This document shows, in pieces, positions 7,586-15,718 of a DNA stretch of 64,000 nucleotides (the stretch's first letter is position 1; the number at the start of each line of letters is the position of its first letter). Under the pieces are notes generated by a model, which saw only the letters and a list, made by a program, of their open reading frames with translations, had not been told where the DNA came from and did no database searches. Source of the DNA: Humibacillus sp. DSM 29435 (GTDB lineage Bacteria; Actinomycetota; Actinomycetes; Actinomycetales; Dermatophilaceae); NCBI RefSeq assembly GCF_001758225.1, contig NZ_MAST01000054.1:114691-178690 (forward strand), written 5' to 3'. The translations under genes were made by a program, and so were the position numbers.

Positions 7586-8398
7586 GTGACCCCGCATCAA
7601 GCCGATCCCGCCCCCTCGCCACGCACCCGCTCGGCGCGCTGGTCGGTGATGCTCGACCAGCTGGCCACCCGGGGTCGTCTCTCCGTGGCGGAGGGCGCCG
7701 AGCTGCTCGGCGTCAGTGAGGCCACGGTGCGCCGCGACTTCCATGAGCTCGCCCACCGCCAGCTCGCAACCCGCAACCACGGCGGCATCGTCGCGACGTC
7801 GGTCGCCTACGAGCTGCCCTACCGCTACCGCAGCGCCGCGGCCGACGACGACCACACGCGCATCGGAGCGCTCGCGGCATCCCTCGTCGAACAAGCCCAG
7901 GTCATCGCCCTCAACGGCGGCACCACCACCACCGCCACGGCCCGCGCGATCACCGCCACCGAACGCGACCCCAAGAGCGAGCCGCTCACGATCGTCACGA
8001 ACGCCCTCAACATCGCCACCGAGGTCGTGCTGCGCCCGCACGTGCGGTGCATCTCCCTCGGCGGCCTCGCCCGCCCCGAGTCGTACGAGGTCAGCGGCGC
8101 CATCGCGATGACCACGATGGAGCAGCTCTGGTTCGACGTCGCCGTCTTCGGCGTCGACGGGCTCACCGCGGCTGAGGGCGCCATGTGCACCCACGACGAC
8201 GAGGCGCTGATCGTGCGCACCATGATGGAACGCGCCCGCACCTCCATCTGCGTCGCGGCCGGGGCGAAGATCGGCGCCCGGGCGCTCACCTCGATCTGCG
8301 CTGCCAAGAAGGTCACCGACCTCGTCACCACCCATGCGGCGGATGCCGGTGAGCTCGACCGGCTGCGAGCCGCCGGCGTCACGGTGCACCTCGCCTGA
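7586..8398 (+). CDS. DeoR/GlpR family transcriptional regulator
   Basis: 270 residues from GTG 7586 (ATG 7649 is an alternative closer to the helix-turn-helix). The N-terminal winged helix contains GRLSVAEGAELLGVSEATVR and RDFHELAHRQLATRNHGGIV, the classic DeoR signature. The C-terminal sugar-phosphate sensor domain has IALNGGTTTTATARAI, LTIVTNALNIATEVV, DVAVFGVDGLTAAEG and MCTHDDEALIVRTMMERART. Divergent from the SIS gene, it probably represses that gene in the absence of an amino-sugar phosphate. The last 27 bp of this gene recur at 9640-9666 with one mismatch, bracketing the next three genes. Confidence 0.9.
   Translation: MTPHQADPAPSPRTRSARWSVMLDQLATRGRLSVAEGAELLGVSEATVRRDFHELAHRQLATRNHGGIVATSVAYELPYRYRSAAADDDHTRIGALAASLVEQAQVIALNGGTTTTATARAITATERDPKSEPLTIVTNALNIATEVVLRPHVRCISLGGLARPESYEVSGAIAMTTMEQLWFDVAVFGVDGLTAAEGAMCTHDDEALIVRTMMERARTSICVAAGAKIGARALTSICAAKKVTDLVTTHAADAGELDRLRAAGVTVHLA
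8372..8398 (+). repeat. Direct repeat copy 1 (3' end of the DeoR gene)
   Basis: 27 bp that include the stop codon of the DeoR gene and encode AGVTVHLA. 26 of 27 bases match 9640-9666. It lies at the left end of a 1.24-kb segment that carries an uncharacterised gene and a VapBC-type module. Confidence 0.85.
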
Positions 8399-8458
8399 CC
8401 ACCATCAAGAAGATTCGCTTCAACGGCTGATGATCGGATGAGTAGAGGAGCGGTGACG

Positions 8459-8773
8459 GTGACTTCACGAGTGCTGTATCAGGACGTCATTCCTTACGAC
8501 ACCCCCTCCAGCATCGAGGCCCTCGCCGGGCCCTGTGGGGGTGTGCTCGTGCTGCCGATCACCGTTCACTGGGGCCCAGAACCGACTGCCGACTTGTCCA
8601 CCCCCGATGGCGTGGAGAAGGCTTACGAGAGCCTGGTGCGCGAAGGAACCACGCAGCAGCAAGAAGAACTTCTCGACGCAGAGCTGCTGCGACGGGTATG
8701 GCCCGGTCTGCGCCTGCCTCAGCGTTGCCGTGACCTCTGGGAATCGCGGTTTCCTGACCTGGCCCGTTCGTAA
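8459..8773 (+). CDS. Conserved hypothetical protein
   Basis: About 104 residues from GTG 8459, chosen because a GAGGAG site (8445-8450) sits 8 bp before it; ATG 8438 and GTG 8453 are in frame. It has no membrane segment or signal peptide. Its body reads LAGPCGGVLVLPITVHWGPE, then LSTPDGVEKAYESLVREGTT and LLDAELLRRVWPGLRLPQRC, ending WESRFPDLARS, a compact mixed fold. The pattern resembles short actinobacterial proteins of unknown function. It lies inside the segment bounded by the 27-bp direct repeat, so it may have arrived with the toxin-antitoxin pair. No function is proposed. Confidence 0.6.
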   Translation: MTSRVLYQDVIPYDTPSSIEALAGPCGGVLVLPITVHWGPEPTADLSTPDGVEKAYESLVREGTTQQQEELLDAELLRRVWPGLRLPQRCRDLWESRFPDLARS

Positions 8774-8915
8774 CGATGCCGTCGGGGGAGGCACACCAGC
8801 GCCCGGGGGCGGGCCGACCTTCAGCGGCATCCGGGATGACGTCGGCAATTCCAGAGCCTCAATCGCGCGCCTTGGGTTCCGGCCGGTCGGTACGCCCAGC
8901 CCTCGTGAGTTCGGG

Positions 8916-9344
8916 TCAGGCCCTGGGCGCGGTGGTATCCCATGGATTGAGGCATGGGACGCCGAGGGGTTGGAAGTGCTTGATGTTCCGCGTCACGACG
9001 GCCATCCCTGCGGACTCCGCGACAGCGGCGATGAGGGCGTCGTCGAACGGGGCGTGCTCGGGAACACGGTAGGTCGCCAGAATCCTGGCTGCCGACAGGT
9101 CGAACGGCAGCACCCGGTCGGCGAAAGTGGGCAAGACGTTCTCCTCGAACCAGCGTCGCAGCACCGCTCCCTGTTCAGCGTCGGATCGCTCTTTGGCTAT
9201 CACCCCGCGCTCGAGCTCTGCGACCGTGAATGCTGAGACGAACTGGTCACCAACGGGAACCGACGCCGCCCACCCCTCGACGGGCGGGTTGCGCCCTCGG
9301 ACCCGCAGCGCGGACACCACGTTGGTGTCCAACAGGTACTTCAC
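8916..9344 (-). CDS. VapC/FitB-type PIN-domain toxin
   Basis: 142 residues. PIN-domain acidic residues are present: Asp6 in [11 protein letters not shown], Glu44 in TVAELERGV, Asp121-Asp122 in [12 protein letters not shown], and the C-terminal TRNIKHF. Members are metal-dependent RNases, several cutting tRNA or rRNA. Its start overlaps the stop of the antitoxin gene by 4 bp, the usual antitoxin-first arrangement. The paired ribbon-helix-helix protein identifies the FitAB-like branch. All catalytic positions look intact, so the toxin is probably functional. Confidence 0.9.
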   Translation of the reverse strand: MKYLLDTNVVSALRVRGRNPPVEGWAASVPVGDQFVSAFTVAELERGVIAKERSDAEQGAVLRRWFEENVLPTFADRVLPFDLSAARILATYRVPEHAPFDDALIAAVAESAGMAVVTRNIKHFQPLGVPCLNPWDTTAPRA

Positions 9345-9568
9345 AAGTGCGCTGACCGAGCTGTCAGGCCGAGGCGCTCGGGCTCGAACTCGATGTCGGC
9401 ACCTTCGTCAGTGCCCAGGAGGTCAACGATGGTGAGGCGCTCACCTTCCAGCGCCCGAGAGAGCATGTCGCGCGCCTCTGCCTCGACCGACCGGTTACGT
9501 TGCTTAGCCCGCGCGCGAAGCGCGGCCTTGGTCCCCGCGGGAAGGTTGCGAATGAGGATCTGTTCCAT
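9341..9568 (-). CDS. FitA/VapB-type ribbon-helix-helix antitoxin
   Basis: 75 residues. The ribbon-helix-helix segment is [20 protein letters not shown] followed by [17 protein letters not shown] (about 2-42), the FitA signature. The C-terminal [17 protein letters not shown] would neutralise the PIN toxin. A GAGGAGG ribosome binding site precedes the ATG, and a palindrome covering the promoter (9581-9602) is the likely autoregulatory operator. Antitoxin and toxin overlap by 4 bp. Confidence 0.88.
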   Translation of the reverse strand: MEQILIRNLPAGTKAALRARAKQRNRSVEAEARDMLSRALEGERLTIVDLLGTDEGADIEFEPERLGLTARSAHL

Positions 9569-9580
9569 GACGACCTCCTC

Positions 9581-9602
9581 TGATATCGACTCGATGATAT
9601 CA
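9581..9602 (-). promoter_or_regulatory. Probable antitoxin autoregulatory operator
   Basis: TGATATC (9581-9587) and GATATCA (9596-9602) are perfect 7-bp inverted arms with an 8-bp spacer, 13 bp upstream of the antitoxin start. FitAB/VapBC complexes bind such promoter palindromes. Confidence 0.6.
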
Positions 9603-9639
9603 CTGCCCTGAATTGCTGTGGCGCCACGACAGCTTCAGC

Positions 9640-9666
9640 GCCGGCGTCACAGTGCACCTCGCCTGA
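9640..9666 (+). repeat. Direct repeat copy 2 (duplicate of the DeoR 3' end)
   Basis: 26 of 27 bases match 8372-8398, including the codons for AGVTVHLA and the stop. The similarity fades into a gapped match for about 15 bp upstream. No functional gene uses this copy. It marks the right end of the inserted or duplicated segment. Confidence 0.85.
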
Positions 9667-9717
9667 GCGGTATCCGCCCTCGCGCGCTCGTCGACGAATC
9701 CTGCAGAGTGGTGTCCC

Positions 9718-11346
9718 ATGGGTCACATCGAAGCGCAACGCGATCAACCGGTGACACTGTTCACCGGTCGCCGCATCCTGGCCCTCGACGGCACCGAGCC
9801 GGAGTGCCTCGCTGTGCAGAACGGGCTCATCGTCGCCACCGGCGCCCGAACCGAGCTGCGCGACCGGTTCCCGGGTAGCGCCGCGGTCGACCTCGGTGGC
9901 GTCGTGATCCCTGGCCTCAACGACGCGCACTGCCACCCCTCGCAGGCCGCGCTGGCCCGGGTACGGGTCGACCTCAGCCGCGCCACGCAGGTGGACGAGG
10001 TGGTGCTCGCCCTGCGCGCTCGGGCTGCTGAGACACCCGCCGGCACGTGGATGGTCGGTCAGGGGCTCGACGAGCATCTCGTCACCGATGGCGCGGTCGA
10101 CCGTGCCGTGTTGGACACGGTCAGCTCGACCCACCCGGTCGTCGTCATCCAGTACACGTTCCACCGCGCGGTGACGAACACGCGCGGGCTGGCCCTGCTC
10201 GGCTACGAGCGCCCGTCGGACGCACCGCCCGGCGGGCAGCTGCTCGCCGACCCCGACGGCAGGCTGAACGGATGGCTGCTCGAACGCGCCTGGCTCGACC
10301 CCTGGCTTCCGGGCCGTGAGACCGCCACCATCGCGCCGGCCGGAGGTATCGATGACCAGGTGCAGGCCTTGGCCTCGGTCAACGCCGAGCTGCACGCCGT
10401 GGGCATCACCTCGTACTGCGACGCCATCGTGACGCCGCTCGAACAGGCCCTCTACGCGGAGGCGCTGGCCAGGGGCGCACTGACCCCACGCGTCGGGATG
10501 CTGCTGTGGCACACGTATTTCGACGCGGCCACCTGGAACGCCGACGACCGCCACGACCTGCGCATGGTGGGCGTGAAGATGATGCTCGACGGGGCCCTCT
10601 CCGGCGGCACATGCCTCTGCCAACAGCCGTACGCCAGCGCCACGGGCACCGACAACGGCCTCCAGATTCTGGGCGACGCTGACTTTCACGAGCGGTTCCG
10701 CCTGCTGCACGAGGCGGGCGTCCGGGTGGCCGTGCACGCGAACGGGGACCTGGCCGTGAGCAAGGTGCTCGACGTGGTGGAAGAGGTTCGTCGCACCGGC
10801 AACAGCGCTGACCACCCTGCTGATCCGGGCCCGCAGCATCGGGTGGAGCACTGCAGCATTGTCAGCCCCGAGGTGATCGAGCGGCTGCGCGCCAACCACC
10901 TGGTGGCGGTGCCGTTCGGTGCGTTCCCGATGCTGTTCGGCGACGCCCTGCGCCGCTTCTACGGAGATGATCGGATGGAGCGGGTCTGCGCCCACCGCGC
11001 CTTGCTCGACGCCGGCATCGAAGTGGCGGGCTCGTCGGACTACCCGATCATCTCGGCGAACCCGATGCTGGCGGTGCAGAGCATGGTCACGCGCCGCACC
11101 ATCGACGGCCGCTCCGTAGGACTGGGGCAACGGGTGAGCGTGCTCGAGGCCCTCGGCGTCTACACCCGCGGATCGGCCCACGCCACCGGGGAAGCCGATG
11201 TGAAAGGCCAGCTGACGCAAGGCCAGTACGCCGACTTCGCCGTGCTGCAACAGGACCCGACTCAGGTAGACCCTCACGAGCTGGCCCAGGTGCAGGTCGA
11301 CTCGACGTGGGTGGGTGGCGAGTGCGTCTGGCACCGGCCCGCCTGA
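9718..11346 (+). CDS. Amidohydrolase, YtcJ-like
   Basis: 542 residues. Metal-binding elements of the amidohydrolase superfamily are present in order: IPGLNDAHCHP (about 65-75, with the HxH pair), the conserved lysine region VGVKMMLDGALSGGTC, RVAVHANGDLAV (His), the VEHCSI histidine and AGSSDYPIISANPM with the terminal Asp. The N-terminal TLFTGRRILALDGTEP strand and C-terminal GQYADFAVL form the usual composite beta-sandwich. YtcJ-like enzymes hydrolyse N-acyl or N-formyl compounds; the substrate here is unknown. With the upstream SIS/DeoR pair it could belong to amino-sugar or N-acyl metabolism, but the 1.24-kb inserted segment separates them. Confidence 0.88.
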   Translation: MGHIEAQRDQPVTLFTGRRILALDGTEPECLAVQNGLIVATGARTELRDRFPGSAAVDLGGVVIPGLNDAHCHPSQAALARVRVDLSRATQVDEVVLALRARAAETPAGTWMVGQGLDEHLVTDGAVDRAVLDTVSSTHPVVVIQYTFHRAVTNTRGLALLGYERPSDAPPGGQLLADPDGRLNGWLLERAWLDPWLPGRETATIAPAGGIDDQVQALASVNAELHAVGITSYCDAIVTPLEQALYAEALARGALTPRVGMLLWHTYFDAATWNADDRHDLRMVGVKMMLDGALSGGTCLCQQPYASATGTDNGLQILGDADFHERFRLLHEAGVRVAVHANGDLAVSKVLDVVEEVRRTGNSADHPADPGPQHRVEHCSIVSPEVIERLRANHLVAVPFGAFPMLFGDALRRFYGDDRMERVCAHRALLDAGIEVAGSSDYPIISANPMLAVQSMVTRRTIDGRSVGLGQRVSVLEALGVYTRGSAHATGEADVKGQLTQGQYADFAVLQQDPTQVDPHELAQVQVDSTWVGGECVWHRPA

Positions 11347-11373
11347 CGGCCCGGCTCACCGGCATCCAGACCC

Positions 11374-11419
11374 GTTCGAGGTAGGACGCGACCGCATACG
11401 GTCGCTGATCACCTCGAAC
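11374..11419. terminator. Bidirectional terminator-like nested hairpin
   Basis: Outer arms GTTCGAGGT (11374-11382) and ACCTCGAAC (11411-11419) enclose a second perfect stem GCGACCG-CATA-CGGTCGC (11388-11405). It lies between the convergent amidohydrolase and MscS genes and overlaps the last codons of MscS. The same outer arms recur at 20663-20710 between another convergent pair. No U-tract is visible. Confidence 0.65.
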
Positions 11420-12245
11420 CGGGGTCGCTGAGCCTCCCTGAGACTTCGATGGCACGCTGCTCGAGGGGCAGTTCGATGCCAGCCCCCTCGCACGCTGCGA
11501 CCACCGCGACGATGGCCGCGTGACGCGCCCGCCACACGTCACCGCTGCGCGGCTCGTGCCAGTAGCGCACCCGCACGGTGACCCACGACGGTGCGAGCAC
11601 CTCGACCCAGGCCTCCGGCGCCGGTTGGGCGTGAACCTCGGGCACGGCACCCAACGCCTCGATCACGACCGTGCACGCCTGTTGCAAATCGGTGCCGTAG
11701 GCGACGCCCAGCTCGAAGTCGGTGCGCCTGGCGCCGTTCACCGTGAGGTTGGTCAGGGGGTTCTTCAGCACGCCGCCGTTGGGCAGCAGCACCCGCAGCC
11801 CGTCGTGGGTGTCGATGGCCGTGTGTCGCAGGTTCAGCTCGACGACGGTGCCCTCGAAGTCGCCGCTGACGATCTGGTCGCCGGGGCTGAACGGGTTGCG
11901 AAAGCCCATCAGCACCCCCGAGATGTAGTTCTCGGCGATGTCACGCAGGGCGAACGCCACGGCGATCCCGAGGATGCCGGCCCCGCCCAGCACCGGCCCC
12001 AGGTCGAGGCCGATGATGCGCAACGCGATGTAGAGGCCGGTTGCAGCGATGACCGAGAACACCACCCGGGCCATGATCTGCACCGACGAGGTGACCGTGT
12101 GGTGGCGGTGGTCGACGCGGCGTACGAACCAGCGCGCCAACGCTGCAAGCAGGAGAGCGATGACGAAGGTGACGGCGGCCCAGAACCAGTTGCCGAAACC
12201 GATCCCGTCGACCGCCAGAACGAGAGCCACAGCGGCTGGCATCAT
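11409..12245 (-). CDS. Small-conductance mechanosensitive channel (MscS family)
   Basis: 278 residues from ATG 12245 (GTG 12251 is an in-frame alternative; an AAGAGG site fits ATG 12245). Three N-terminal membrane helices (about 15-35, 55-75, 80-100) lead into the pore helix VLGGAGILGIAVAFALRDIA, followed by FRNPFSPGDQIVSGDFEGTV and the beta domain with LRVLLPNGGVLKNPLTNL. MscS channels open on hypo-osmotic shock. The length is close to the minimal E. coli type. It stands alone, convergent with the amidohydrolase, ending in a shared hairpin terminator. Confidence 0.9.
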   Translation of the reverse strand: MMPAAVALVLAVDGIGFGNWFWAAVTFVIALLLAALARWFVRRVDHRHHTVTSSVQIMARVVFSVIAATGLYIALRIIGLDLGPVLGGAGILGIAVAFALRDIAENYISGVLMGFRNPFSPGDQIVSGDFEGTVVELNLRHTAIDTHDGLRVLLPNGGVLKNPLTNLTVNGARRTDFELGVAYGTDLQQACTVVIEALGAVPEVHAQPAPEAWVEVLAPSWVTVRVRYWHEPRSGDVWRARHAAIVAVVAACEGAGIELPLEQRAIEVSGRLSDPGSR

Positions 12246-12306
12246 CGGCACCTCTTTCGTTGGCCACCGATGCTAGTCGGTGCGTTCCGCAGGGCCGGGA
12301 GCCGCA

Positions 12307-13959
12307 CTACCCCTGCGGGATTCCGCGCCGGTGGAAGGCGACGAAGCCGACCACGACGAGCACGACCGTGACCGCGGTCATCACGGCGAGAGCCATGACC
12401 GGGATGGCGCCCACGGGCGGGTTGCCCACGTGCGTGGTCGGCGCCAGGTCGAGCACCCACGGGCGGAGGTTCAGCCCCGGGCCGAGAAAGGCGATGAACG
12501 CGACGACCGCGTAGCCGGCCCAGGCGAGCCCGAACCAGCGAGGCCGCAGCCCGTAGAGGGCCAACGCCAGCCCGGCCAGTAGGGCCTCGGCGGGCAGGTA
12601 GGCCAGCCCGGCATCCATCGAGCGACCGATCTCGGCGCCGTCGCCCAACGAAAGGGCCGCGGTGAGGCCCAGCACCAGTGACGAGCTGACCACGATCAGC
12701 AGCAGCCCCCCGATTACCACCACGGTGTGCGCGCCCAACCAGTGCCTCCGCGACAGGGTGCCGCCGAGCCGCGTCTCGAGCCGGCCCTGCGCCTCCTCCG
12801 CCCGCAGCGTGCCGACGGCCTGCACGGCATACCCGGTCGCGATGATGGCCAGGAACAGCTGCGAGGTCGCGACGAAGCCGTCCAACGGCCGGGTCGCGCC
12901 GACGCCCAGAGCCGTCGCGAGGGCGGGGTTGCCGGCCATCGCGTCGACGAGCTGGCGGGCGAGCGCGCCCATCATGGCCATGAACAACGCGCCCCCGGCG
13001 AGCCAGCCCAGCGTGCCCGGCCGGTGGATCCGCATCGCCAGCCCGACCGGATGCCGCAGCCACCCCGAGGCTCGCGCCGGCCCAGCCCCGCCCATCACCA
13101 GAGCGCTGCCCAGGTCTCGGCGGGAGGCCAGCCGCAACGCGACGCCAGCGAGCAGGGCACCGACCACGAGGGGTATGCCGAGGGCCCACCAGCGCTGGTC
13201 ACCGAAAGGGGCCGTCTTCTCGGCCCAACCCAGTGGAGAGAGCCAGGTGACCCAGGAGGAGGTCACGTCACCGACCCCGCGCAGCACGTACGAGGCAGCC
13301 AGCACGACCAGCGCGCCGGTGTAGACGCCGCGGGCATGCCTGGTCAGCTGCGCCATCAGGGCCGCTAGCGCGGCGAAGACGAAGGCCAGGGCGCCGAGCG
13401 AGAGGGCGTAGAGCACGGCGCCGGCGACCGGCACCCCGTAGACGGCTAGCCCGAGCGCGAAGAGCACTGCGGTGACGAGGATGGTCGCGCTCGCCCAGAT
13501 CAGGGCCGCCAGCGCCGGTTCGTGCCGGGCGATGCGCCCCCCGAGCAGCAGCTCGAGACGACCCGACTCCTCCTCGCGGCGGGTGGCACGGGCGACCAGG
13601 CTGATGCCGAGCAACGGCATGAGAAACGCTGCCATAAAACCGAACTCGTCTTGGATCACACCGCCGAGGGAGTCGATGCCCTCGACCTTGCCGTTGATCG
13701 CGGCCAGCGCGTTGCCCGCCGTGACCGCCGCGGCGTAGCTGTGGATCTTGGCTGGCGTGTCGTAGAGCCCGGCGATGCCGGCGGCCGTGCCGACCATGCT
13801 CGCGGCCAGCACCACGACCCACACGAGGGCGCTGCGCCGCTGTACCCGCCCGATGATGCGCAGCATGGTGGCCAGGCCGCCCGGCTGGCCGCTCGCACCG
13901 TGGGGCCGGGCGCTCGGGTGGGTCGCCTGCTGCGGGCGGGTGCCGGCATCCGTGCTCAT
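12307..13959 (-). CDS. ABC exporter permease (actinobacterial polyketide/multidrug type)
   Basis: 550 residues with about 12 predicted membrane helices in two similar halves, each starting RPGxLxWxxG/RSALVWVV-like and containing a soluble loop with the motif ATRREEESGRLELLLGGRIA in half one and RAEEAQGRLETRLGGTLSRR in half two. This E-E-x-G-R-L-E motif is diagnostic of the single-chain ABC-2 permeases annotated as exporters of polyketide antibiotics. The start overlaps the stop of the ATPase gene by 4 bp. The TetR-ATPase-permease operon indicates a regulated drug or lipid efflux pump; its substrate is unknown. Confidence 0.85.
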   Translation of the reverse strand: MSTDAGTRPQQATHPSARPHGASGQPGGLATMLRIIGRVQRRSALVWVVVLAASMVGTAAGIAGLYDTPAKIHSYAAAVTAGNALAAINGKVEGIDSLGGVIQDEFGFMAAFLMPLLGISLVARATRREEESGRLELLLGGRIARHEPALAALIWASATILVTAVLFALGLAVYGVPVAGAVLYALSLGALAFVFAALAALMAQLTRHARGVYTGALVVLAASYVLRGVGDVTSSWVTWLSPLGWAEKTAPFGDQRWWALGIPLVVGALLAGVALRLASRRDLGSALVMGGAGPARASGWLRHPVGLAMRIHRPGTLGWLAGGALFMAMMGALARQLVDAMAGNPALATALGVGATRPLDGFVATSQLFLAIIATGYAVQAVGTLRAEEAQGRLETRLGGTLSRRHWLGAHTVVVIGGLLLIVVSSSLVLGLTAALSLGDGAEIGRSMDAGLAYLPAEALLAGLALALYGLRPRWFGLAWAGYAVVAFIAFLGPGLNLRPWVLDLAPTTHVGNPPVGAIPVMALAVMTAVTVVLVVVGFVAFHRRGIPQG

Positions 13960-14915
13960 CGCGAGGCCGCCAGTCGCTCGCCACGAGCCTCTGCAACGGT
14001 GTCGTCGTCGCTCTCGTCCCCGAAGTTCTGCAGAAACAGGGCGTCGAGGCTCGGCGGCGTGACCGTGAGTGTGTGGATGCCGCTCTCGTGCAGGGTGCCG
14101 ATGACGGCATCCAGGTCGTCAGCGTCGATGGTGAACCGGGAGTCGAACAGCTCGCCGCGCCGCTCGCTCTGGTGGTCGGCGAGACCGGCGCTGTCGGCGA
14201 GCCCGACGGGATCGCCGACGGTGACGGCGTGCACCGTCGTGCGCGTGTGCCGCCGTAGGTCGGCGAGGGTTCCGGTGATGACCGTGCGGCCCCGCCGGAT
14301 GATGCTCACCCGGTCGGCCAGTGCCTCCACCTCGCCCATGATGTGGCTCGAGAGCAGCACGGTGACGCCGTCGTCCCGCCGCTCGCGCACGCACTGCTGG
14401 AAGGCCGCCTCCATGAGCGGGTCGAGGCCCGAGGTGGGTTCGTCAAGCACCAGCAGCTCGGCATCGGCGGCGAGGGCGGCGATCAGCGCCACCTTCTGGC
14501 GGTTGCCCTTGGAGTAGTCGCGCACCCGCTTGGTCGGGTCGAGGTCAAACCGGTCGATCAGGTCGGCGCGCCGCTGCTCGTCGACCCGCGCGTGGGTGGC
14601 GCCCAGCACGTCGAGACACTGACCGCCGGTCAGCCCCGGCCAGAGGGCGACGTCACCGGCGACGTAGGCCAGCCGTGCGTGCAGGTGCGGGGCGTCGTGC
14701 CACGGGTCGCCCCCGAACAGCTCCACCCGGCCGGAGGTGGCCCTCATCAGGCCGAGCAGCACCCGGATCGTCGTCGACTTGCCGGCCCCGTTGGGCCCGA
14801 GAAACCCGTGCACCTCACCGGGCTGAACGAGCAGGTCGAGCCCGTCGAGGGCCCGCACGCTGCCGAAGACCTTGGTGAGCGCCTCGATGCGGATGACGGG
14901 AACGGTGGCGGTCAT
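13956..14915 (-). CDS. ABC transporter ATP-binding protein of the exporter
   Basis: 319 residues from ATG 14915. Walker A is GPNGAGKST, the signature motif is a variant YSKGNRQKV, and Walker B is ELLVLDEPTSGLDP with the H-loop LLSSHIMGEVEAL. The ~80-residue C-terminal extension (TTVHAVTVGDPVGLADSAGL onward) is typical of drug-exporter ATPases of the DrrA/CcmA type. The ATG overlaps the TetR stop by 4 bp and the stop overlaps the permease start by 4 bp, so all three genes are one operon. It energises the permease at 12307-13959. Confidence 0.93.
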   Translation of the reverse strand: MTATVPVIRIEALTKVFGSVRALDGLDLLVQPGEVHGFLGPNGAGKSTTIRVLLGLMRATSGRVELFGGDPWHDAPHLHARLAYVAGDVALWPGLTGGQCLDVLGATHARVDEQRRADLIDRFDLDPTKRVRDYSKGNRQKVALIAALAADAELLVLDEPTSGLDPLMEAAFQQCVRERRDDGVTVLLSSHIMGEVEALADRVSIIRRGRTVITGTLADLRRHTRTTVHAVTVGDPVGLADSAGLADHQSERRGELFDSRFTIDADDLDAVIGTLHESGIHTLTVTPPSLDALFLQNFGDESDDDTVAEARGERLAASR

Positions 14916-15610
14916 GACGGTGCCTCCTCGGGCGGTTCGTTCGGTATGTTCGATGTGTTCGGGGCCGAACCGGGCGGCTCCGCCGGAGGGGCCGCGAAGG
15001 CGCCCTCCAGATAGATCGCGGAGGCCTGCCTGGCCCACCGGTCGAGGCCGGCGGGTGTCAACGGGTCGTCGCCGATGGCCGTGGCGATCTGGTTGCGCAA
15101 CAGAATCACCGCGAGGTCGTTGACCAGCAGGAACGCCGCGCGCACGTCGGGGTCATCGCTCGGCCGGGCGGCGCCGAGGGTGACCATGGCGTCGAGCAAC
15201 CGGCGGGTGGCGCCGAACCAACGGCCGAAGATGGCGGCCCCGGCGGGGTCGTTGGTCAGCAGCAGCCGGCGCAGGTAGGCCGGCAGCGGAGAGCCGGGCG
15301 GCAGCATCCGCGAGAACGCCTCGGCCACCGACGTCGTGGCCTCGCCGCCGGTCAGCATCTCGGCGACGTCGTGGTCATCGAGCTCGGCGAAGACCCGGTC
15401 GAACGCGTCGATCGCGTGCGTGTCGACCGCGCCGCGCAAACCGTCTTTGCTGCCGAAGTGGTGCACCACGAGCGCGGGGGAGACGCCGGCCGCGGTGGCG
15501 ATCTCGCGCACGGTCACCGCGTCGTGGCCCCGCTCGGCGAAGAGGCGCAGGGCGGCGTTGCGGATGCCGGCCCGCGCGGTGAGGTCCCCATCGTCGACTA
15601 CCGAACTCAT
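14912..15610 (-). CDS. TetR family regulator of the ABC exporter operon
   Basis: 232 residues from ATG 15610. The helix-turn-helix reads ALRLFAERGHDAVTVREIAT and AAGVSPALVVHHFGSKDGLR (about 15-55). The C-terminal ligand domain is hydrophobic and ends in a Pro-rich tail (APPAEPPGSAPNTSNIPNEP). It is the first gene of the operon and probably represses it until the pump's substrate binds. Start chosen because a well-spaced promoter ends 7 bp before it and no upstream ribosome binding site is needed. An in-frame upstream extension to 15646 would overlap the promoter. Confidence 0.9.
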   Translation of the reverse strand: MSSVVDDGDLTARAGIRNAALRLFAERGHDAVTVREIATAAGVSPALVVHHFGSKDGLRGAVDTHAIDAFDRVFAELDDHDVAEMLTGGEATTSVAEAFSRMLPPGSPLPAYLRRLLLTNDPAGAAIFGRWFGATRRLLDAMVTLGAARPSDDPDVRAAFLLVNDLAVILLRNQIATAIGDDPLTPAGLDRWARQASAIYLEGAFAAPPAEPPGSAPNTSNIPNEPPEEAPS

Positions 15611-15650
15611 GTTCAATATACTAAACGCTTGTTCAGCAACCTTCAAGAGG
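15611..15650 (-). promoter_or_regulatory. Leaderless promoter and possible operator of the TetR/ABC operon
   Basis: On the minus strand, TTGAAG (15641-15646) and TAGTAT (15618-15623) are separated by 17 bp, with the ATG 7 bp after the -10 box. Two direct TGAACA repeats flank the -10 and could form a TetR operator. Confidence 0.6.
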
Positions 15651-15718
15651 CATTCGCGGTCGCCTCAGCACCGGGGTCGTGGCTGCCAGCTCAAGCGGCA
15701 AGGCGGTGCTGCGCCTGG

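Noticed and set aside
9364..11334. 656-codon open frame on the minus strand
   Set aside because: It is antisense to the well-supported amidohydrolase, has His/Gly/Val-rich low-complexity translation with no motif, and arises from high-GC codon bias.
11374..11419. GTTCGA arm resembling a tRNA T-loop
   Set aside because: No acceptor, D- or anticodon arm can be folded around it; it forms a simple nested hairpin.
12242..13189. 315-codon minus-strand frame beside the ABC permease
   Set aside because: Shifted frame over the permease gene with Arg/Gly-rich translation; the permease frame has membrane helices and 4-bp coupling to the ATPase.
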